The notes under the pieces are model-generated. The model was given only the letters and a program-made list of their open reading frames with translations, did not search any database and was not told the DNA's origin. Made by a program: the position numbers and the translations under genes. Positions 7,332 through 12,073 of a DNA stretch of 12,073 nt are shown piece by piece. The DNA lies in contig JALOMY010000046.1 in the NCBI GenBank assembly GCA_025455225.1, positions 1-12,073 on the forward strand, given 5' to 3'. How positions within the stretch are numbered: the stretch's first letter is position 1; the number at the start of each line of letters is the position of its first letter. Source of the stretch: Cyclobacteriaceae bacterium. Its GTDB lineage: Bacteria > Bacteroidota > Bacteroidia > Cytophagales > Cyclobacteriaceae.

Positions 7332-8312
7332 GCTCGATTTATCCGGCAGAATACTTTCAAAGGAAGCATGTAATCCCTGAATTGTTTTTTCAAAATTAAT
7401 GATGTGCTCGCTGTCGTTAATGCACACAAGAGAATAAGATTGCTCCCGAATAGCTTTAATAGCTTTACCTGATTTGAATACCAGCGGAAACATTTTAGTG
7501 TCCTTATAGGTATTGTAAGGAACAAAATTTGAACGGCAAATTTGCCAGGTTTTAAAAAGTTCCAGCGTATAATCCAGCGGACTGCGCAACCTGTGATACG
7601 ACATTTCGGTAAGTTCTTTACCGGCATAATCCCAAACTTCTTCAAACGTTGTTTTCAAATAAGGCTGCGCATTGTGAGGTGTACGTAACGTAACAAACTT
7701 ATCATAATAATAAAGCAGACGAGTTAACCTGGCTTTGTCACCATATTCACTGGTAAACCATTTATCATGGTCGCGCTTCATAATTTCCTTCTTATTGAAA
7801 CGCCTGTTTATGATCCGGATATTATTCTTTAAGCATTTGCTCCACAGTGAGGTTCCTAAGTTAATTCGGAATGCGGCAATATCATTAGGAAGACCATCGG
7901 TAAAAAACCGTTTGGGTGTAATGTGATTGATTATAAAAAAATCATCATTGAAGTAAACAAAATGCTCAGTTAAATCCGGAATCCGGTGCATGTATATTTC
8001 AATCAGATTTGAATTGAAACAGGGTAAATATTCATTCGGGATGTAATCGGAATGATTAACGAGTTCTAATTTGGGATGATTTACATTTAACCACTCCGGT
8101 TGCTGACCGCAGGTTACAAAGTGAATTTTACGAACCCAGGGTGCAAACTTTTCCACACCCCTGAACCAGTATTTCAGTAAACCATAATCTCTGAATCGGG
8201 CTATGGATAATTCATTTTTGGTATTATCAATTTTACCAGAATATTTCGCAAAATCTTTTTGCCAAACCGGGTCATTCATGTCCACCCAGGTAACTACAAA
8301 ATCAATATCCAT
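7320..8312 (-). CDS. Stealth-family sugar-phosphate transferase, divergent third copy
   Basis: Third Stealth protein, 330 residues from the ATG at 8312, clearly homologous to the tandem pair but much more distant. CR1 is FVVTWVDMNDPVW (5-17), with Met where the other two have the usual Gly of WVDG. CR2 includes LLKYWFRGVEKFAPWVRKI (45-63), PEWL (72-75), LPCFNSNLIE (96-105) and NDD (122-124). CR3 is the classical TPHNAQPY form (211-218) followed by FEEVW, and RSPLD (243-247) lies downstream. CR4 is CIND (297-300). This CR3 is nearer the common Stealth pattern than the HHNVDAYRK version of the tandem copies. It is transcribed towards them, from its own promoter in the 8313-8602 spacer. A distinct donor or acceptor is an inference. 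Confidence 0.9.
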   Translation of the reverse strand: MDIDFVVTWVDMNDPVWQKDFAKYSGKIDNTKNELSIARFRDYGLLKYWFRGVEKFAPWVRKIHFVTCGQQPEWLNVNHPKLELVNHSDYIPNEYLPCFNSNLIEIYMHRIPDLTEHFVYFNDDFFIINHITPKRFFTDGLPNDIAAFRINLGTSLWSKCLKNNIRIINRRFNKKEIMKRDHDKWFTSEYGDKARLTRLLYYYDKFVTLRTPHNAQPYLKTTFEEVWDYAGKELTEMSYHRLRSPLDYTLELFKTWQICRSNFVPYNTYKDTKMFPLVFKSGKAIKAIREQSYSLVCINDSEHIINFEKTIQGLHASFESILPDKSSFEK

Positions 8313-8602
8313 AACCGTTTTACAATCAACTCATTGAATTAAATTCTACCGCTTTAGTTCATTTTAACTACCTCAAGTTGCGGAAAATACAACATATAGC
8401 TCAATAAACTTTGGTCTTATTGAAGTGGATTTCGTGAACTTAACTATGATGTATCGTTAAGGAGTCCTTTTCAACAGCATGGAATAAAAAGTTATTCCAA
8501 AATGTAGCTCGAAAAATAGGAAAAGTTTTTAAGTTTATCGGCTTCAGATTTTGCATTGAAGACAAAGCCTGGAATTATACAAGAAAATCGTTATCACTCT
8601 AT
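8313..8602. other. Divergent promoter region between third Stealth gene and acylase operon
   Basis: About 290 bases separate two divergently transcribed genes, so promoters for both must lie here or nearby. I saw no exact TAnnTTTG box on either strand. The best plus-strand candidate is a TTGCAT (8552-8557) and TATACA pair about 19 nt apart, roughly 30 nt before the acylase ATG, which is only suggestive. An 8-bp inverted repeat lies at 8480-8499. No small ORF worth calling. Confidence 0.4.
8480..8499. repeat. Perfect 8-bp inverted repeat upstream of the acylase gene
   Basis: TGGAATAA (8480-8487) and TTATTCCA (8492-8499) are exact reverse complements around the loop AAAG. The element lies 104 nt before the acylase start in the divergent spacer. 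It could be a transcription-factor dyad or a small RNA hairpin. No T-run follows on the plus strand, so a terminator is unlikely. Confidence 0.35.
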
Positions 8603-11062
8603 ATGCGAATTATCAAATTTCTTATTTCCCTTTCCATTACGTTGGTTTTGATTTGGGCGCTGGATAAAAGTTGGGAGGTGAACCAAACCCGGATTCCACC
8701 GTTAGGAAAGTTTCTCGACCCATTTCATGGATTCTGGCAAAACCTTGAACCAACCCATTATCAATTTCCTGAAAACCTCGATATACCCGGACTGCAGCAA
8801 CCGGTTACCATCATTTTCGATAGCCTGATGATCCCCCACATCTTTGCTCAAAATGATGCAGATCTTTACCTAGCACAAGGTTATGTAACTGCCATGCACC
8901 GTTTATGGCAGATGGAATTTCAAACCCACGCGGCAGCCGGAAGAATTTCTGAGATTATCGGACCCGGAAAAGACGATGCCGTTTTGAATTACGATCGGAG
9001 CCAGCGCAGGTTGGGTATGGTCTATGCAGCCGACAATGCCCTTCGCCTGATGATTAAACGCCCGGAAGCCCGCCTTGTAGTAAATAGTTATACCGATGGC
9101 ATAAACGCCTACATCCGGTCGCTTAACTACCGAAGTCTCCCGGTGGAATACAAACTTATGGATTATAGTCCTGAAAACTGGACACCTCTTAAATGCGCCC
9201 TGTTGTTAAAAAGTATGGCCCAGACTCTCAATATGGGCGACAAGGATATGCAGATGACCAATGCATTAAAATTATTTGGACCTGATTTAGTGAACCTGCT
9301 TTATCCGGATCGTGAACCGGTGGCCGATCCGATTGTAGAGAAACCCAATGCCTGGGATTTTGAACCAGTTAAACTTGACTCCGTGCCGTCAGCCCTTCCC
9401 GATGAATTAATCAAGATCAGTGGACTCACCATTCCCGATCCCACCATCGGCAGCAATAACTGGGCTGTTGCAGGAAGTAAAACCCAATCGGGATCACCGA
9501 TTTTATGTAACGATCCGCACCTGAATACCACCCTACCCTCCATCTGGTATGCGATCCAGTTAAACGCACCGGGCATCAATTCAATGGGTGCTTCCCTGCC
9601 GGGTGCACCCGGTGTGATCAGTGGGTTTAACGATTCCATTGCATGGGGTGTTACTAATGCTCAACGCGACCTGGTCGACTGGTATGCAATTCATTTTGAT
9701 AATCTTAAAATGAACCGATTTCTGCTGGATGGAGAGTGGATAGATACCCGAAAAATCATTGAAAAAATTGACATTCGGGGAAAAGAGCCTTTCTTCGATA
9801 CAGTAACCTATACCTATTGGGGACCTGTGGTTTATGATCACAGTTACCGAAGTGAGAATAACCGGAAATACTACGCTTTCCGCTGGATTGCGCACGATGA
9901 GTCGGAAGAATTAATGACATTTTACGAGTTAAATCGTGCACGCAATCATTCGGATTACATGAAAGCACTTGATCATTTTTCTTCGCCCGCACAAAACTTT
10001 GTGTTTGCTTCAGTCAGTGGTGATATAGCTATGCGTATTCAAGGTAAATTTCCGGTTCGCAGAAAAAATGAAGGAAAATTTGTACTGGATGGAAGTAAGT
10101 TGTCAAACGGTTGGCAATACTTTATTCCTTTTGAACATAATGTGATGGTTAAAAATCCTGAGCGGGGTTTTGTCAGTTCTGCAAATCAATACCCGGCAGA
10201 CGAAACCTATCCGTATTACATCCAGGCAACCAGTTATGAAGCTTATCGAAACCGGAGAATCAATAATTTACTTCGCGAAGCAAACCAGGTTACTGTACAG
10301 GATATGATGCGTCTGCAAAACGATAATTATAGCATACGGGCTGAAGAATCTTTGCCTCTTTTGTTAAGTCATCTTGATTCTGCTTCTCTAAATGAAGTCG
10401 AGCGTTTTGCATTCAAAACCTTGCAATCGTGGGATTATACGTTTACCGGAACATCAGAAGCACCCAGCTACTATGAAGCATGGTGGACTAACCTGATGCC
10501 GTTGATATGGGATGAAATGCGAAGAGACGACTTATCGCTCTCAACTCCTACATCATGGAATACCATTAACCTGATGAAAAATCATCCGGATCTGGTCTTT
10601 TACGATTTGCAAAGCAGCCCTGAAAAAGAAAGCCTCAAAGACATAATAAACCTGGCTTTCAAACAAGGTGTGGAAGAGGTGGAGAAATGGAAATCTTCTG
10701 CAGACGGAACAAACCGCACCCCGCAATGGGCCGAATATAAAGATACCTTCGTTGAGCACTTGACCCGGATTGAACCCCTGGGTATTCATGTTAAACACGG
10801 AGGGCATGGCAGTGCCGTGAACGCTTCATCACGCAAACATGGTCCGTCCTGGAGAATGGTAGTAAGCCTGGAGAAAACCGGTCCGAAAATCTATGCAACC
10901 TATCCGGGCGGACAGTCCGGTAACCCCGGCAGCGTGCATTACTCCGATATGCTGGAACGATGGAGCAAGGGGCAGTACTTTAACCTGATGTTTCTCCACA
11001 AGCCTGAGGATGCCGGCCAAAAGTTATTTTCAACCATGAATCTCAAACCCAAGAAGAAATGA
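8603..11062 (+). CDS. Penicillin acylase family Ntn hydrolase, exported
   Basis: Self-processing amidohydrolase of the penicillin acylase family, 819 residues, a normal length. Residues 1-20 form a hydrophobic N-terminal segment after an Arg/Lys start: a signal peptide or anchor, without a lipobox cysteine, so the enzyme should act in the periplasm or at the surface. The nucleophile is Ser284 in GSNNW; autocleavage before it would create the small and large chains. Asn528 in SANQYP lies 244 residues later, where the oxyanion-hole Asn of penicillin G acylase is expected. The C-terminal HGGHGSAVNAS (732-742), GPSWR (747-751) and GGQSGNPGS (769-777) motifs are intact. Family members cleave beta-lactam side chains, acyl-homoserine lactones or other N-acyl compounds. 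The substrate is not readable here. The stop overlaps the next start as ATGA. Confidence 0.93.
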   Translation: MRIIKFLISLSITLVLIWALDKSWEVNQTRIPPLGKFLDPFHGFWQNLEPTHYQFPENLDIPGLQQPVTIIFDSLMIPHIFAQNDADLYLAQGYVTAMHRLWQMEFQTHAAAGRISEIIGPGKDDAVLNYDRSQRRLGMVYAADNALRLMIKRPEARLVVNSYTDGINAYIRSLNYRSLPVEYKLMDYSPENWTPLKCALLLKSMAQTLNMGDKDMQMTNALKLFGPDLVNLLYPDREPVADPIVEKPNAWDFEPVKLDSVPSALPDELIKISGLTIPDPTIGSNNWAVAGSKTQSGSPILCNDPHLNTTLPSIWYAIQLNAPGINSMGASLPGAPGVISGFNDSIAWGVTNAQRDLVDWYAIHFDNLKMNRFLLDGEWIDTRKIIEKIDIRGKEPFFDTVTYTYWGPVVYDHSYRSENNRKYYAFRWIAHDESEELMTFYELNRARNHSDYMKALDHFSSPAQNFVFASVSGDIAMRIQGKFPVRRKNEGKFVLDGSKLSNGWQYFIPFEHNVMVKNPERGFVSSANQYPADETYPYYIQATSYEAYRNRRINNLLREANQVTVQDMMRLQNDNYSIRAEESLPLLLSHLDSASLNEVERFAFKTLQSWDYTFTGTSEAPSYYEAWWTNLMPLIWDEMRRDDLSLSTPTSWNTINLMKNHPDLVFYDLQSSPEKESLKDIINLAFKQGVEEVEKWKSSADGTNRTPQWAEYKDTFVEHLTRIEPLGIHVKHGGHGSAVNASSRKHGPSWRMVVSLEKTGPKIYATYPGGQSGNPGSVHYSDMLERWSKGQYFNLMFLHKPEDAGQKLFSTMNLKPKKK

Positions 11063-11391
11063 AATTTTTAATTCAACTCATAGCCATACTTATTGCTGCT
11101 GCCCTGCTGGAGATTTTCCTACCCTGGTGGAGCATTGCAATTGGTGCAGCAATAGGCGGGTACTTTTTCCGCTCGAATATGAACTTTCTTACGGGCTTTC
11201 TGGCCATTGCATTGCTTTGGCTGGTTAAGGCAATGTGGCTGGAGACACAATCAACCTCGTCTTTAACGGAAAGCATAGCCTCCATTCTGATGGTAAAAAG
11301 TAAAACTGTGCTGTTTCTTGTTACGGCTCTGTTAGGAGGTTTAGTGGGTGGATTTGCTGCATTAACAACTTCGTTGATTAAAAAATCCTAG
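11059..11391 (+). CDS. Small integral membrane protein of unknown function, coupled to acylase
   Basis: A 110-residue, strongly hydrophobic protein that I do not recognise. It has three or four membrane segments: about 4-36 (probably two, broken around FLPWW), 42-61, and 82-106, rich in Gly and Ala, with a short polar stretch at 63-79 and a Lys-Lys-Ser C-terminus. No catalytic motif is visible. Its ATG at 11059 overlaps the acylase stop by 4 nt (ATGA), the classical arrangement for translational coupling, so the two proteins are made together. A role in anchoring or assisting the acylase is possible but is only an inference from position. Codon use and overlap make it a real gene rather than a chance frame. 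Confidence 0.82.
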   Translation: MKFLIQLIAILIAAALLEIFLPWWSIAIGAAIGGYFFRSNMNFLTGFLAIALLWLVKAMWLETQSTSSLTESIASILMVKSKTVLFLVTALLGGLVGGFAALTTSLIKKS

Positions 11392-11430
11392 GAACCATTT
11401 AAATAGCGAATTGTAATCGAATAATAAGGT

Positions 11431-11450
11431 TAATTGAAAAAATTCAATTA
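11431..11450. terminator. AT-rich hairpin between convergent genes, possible bidirectional terminator
   Basis: TAATTGAA (11431-11438) and TTCAATTA (11443-11450) are exact reverse complements around an AAAA loop. The hairpin lies 40 nt after the stop of the small membrane protein and directly abuts the antiporter stop codon (11451-11453). The position fits a shared terminator. The stem has only two G-C pairs and no strong T-run follows on either strand, so function is uncertain. Confidence 0.38.
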
Positions 11451-12073
11451 TTAATTTGCAGTATCATTCTGAATAAGAACTACTGTATAAATTAAATAGC
11501 TCAGTAACATTAATACCGCTTCCCAGCGATCCAGTTTCCGCAAGGCAAGGGTAAACATGAAGATCATCAGCACCAGGCTGGCGATTAACAGAATATAAAT
11601 GTCAAAATTCATATTCACGTTGTAGGGTATCGGATTAATCAATCCAGTGATACCCAGTATGAAGAGTATGTTAAAGATGTTCGATCCTACCACATTGCCA
11701 ATGGCTATGTCTGTGTTTTTTCTGTATGCAGCAACCGCGGAGGTTGCTAATTCCGGCAGGGAAGTTCCTGCAGCCAAAATGGTCAATCCGATTAACTTCT
11801 CACTTAATTGATAATAGTGGGCAATCTCAAGTGCATTATCAACCACCAGCTTTCCTCCGCCAACCAGCATCAAGAACAAATAACCCTATTGAAACCGGCA
11901 TACTGTAGATTTTGATGGAATTCTCATTCTCTGCTTCACCAGAACTAGCCATGGTTCGGTATATGTAGAACATGAACCCACTGAATAAAATCAGGAGAAT
12001 CAAACTGTCAAACCGGCTTAACAGGTTAGTATCACCAGTGCCAACCAGCGTATCATTAACCAGAAAATAGAGA
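11451..12073 (-). pseudogene. Sodium/calcium antiporter (YrbG/CaCA family), frameshifted and truncated by the window edge
   Basis: C-terminal part of a YrbG-type cation exchanger, an inner-membrane Na+/Ca2+ antiporter of about 310-330 residues with two alpha repeats. The second repeat is clear in the 142-codon frame ending at 11451: LIGLTILAAGTSLPELATSAVAA, then GNVVGSNIFNILFILG. Upstream, 12072-11878 encodes the preceding membrane segment (SRFDSLILLILF...) and linker in another frame, which would stop at 11839. The two frames join if one T is removed from TTATTTG near 11877-11880, giving IGLLFLMLVGGGK, as the family expects. So one extra base breaks the gene, by real mutation or sequencing error. 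The 142-residue frame has only a TTG (11879) or internal ATG as start and would lack the first alpha repeat. It converges on the acylase pair and shares no operon with it. Confidence 0.72.

Noticed and set aside
7286..7645. 119-codon minus-strand frame overlapping the third Stealth gene
   Set aside because: Out of frame with a well-supported Stealth protein on the same strand; no recognisable domain.
8603..11062. Calling the acylase a quorum-quenching or antibiotic-degrading enzyme
   Set aside because: Motifs give the family and catalytic residues only; substrate specificity cannot be read from the sequence.

Overview
The window looks like a chromosomal piece of a Bacteroidota bacterium, probably from the Cytophagales/Cyclobacteriaceae side, though the genus cannot be fixed from the sequence. 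The clues are moderate-to-low GC, mostly absent Shine-Dalgarno sequences, a -7 box of the TAnnTTTG type before one gene, and protein families common in that phylum. There are no rRNA, tRNA, CRISPR or insertion-sequence signatures.

Left part (1-4182, all minus strand): a sulfate uptake and activation operon, transcribed from about 4200 towards base 1. The order is SLC13-type permease with two internal TrkA-C (RCK_C) domains, cysC (APS kinase), cysD and cysN (the two ATP sulfurylase subunits; cysN runs off the window). Together they would import sulfate, adenylate it to APS and phosphorylate that to PAPS. No PAPS or sulfite reductase is visible, so the sequence does not show whether PAPS feeds cysteine synthesis or sulfation.

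Middle part (4484-8312): a small surface-glycan island. An FkbM-type methyltransferase (minus) is divergent from two tandem Stealth-family sugar-phosphate transferases (plus), which align without gaps over 310 residues at about 66% identity. A third, more distant Stealth gene (minus) converges on the second. The two convergent genes both end in codons for Phe-Glu-Lys, and these ends form a perfect 11-bp inverted repeat across the 11-nt gap, a likely shared terminator. The island probably makes or modifies a phosphodiester-linked surface polysaccharide.

Right part (8603-11391, plus): a penicillin-acylase-family Ntn hydrolase with an N-terminal export signal, overlapping by 4 nt (ATGA) a 110-residue membrane protein of unknown function. 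After a small AT-rich hairpin comes a convergent YrbG-type sodium/calcium antiporter gene (minus), cut by the window edge and carrying a one-base frameshift near 11877-11880.

The most interesting parts are the three-gene Stealth cluster with its paralogue-built terminator, the coupled acylase/membrane-protein pair, and the frameshifted antiporter. None is a clearly new system.
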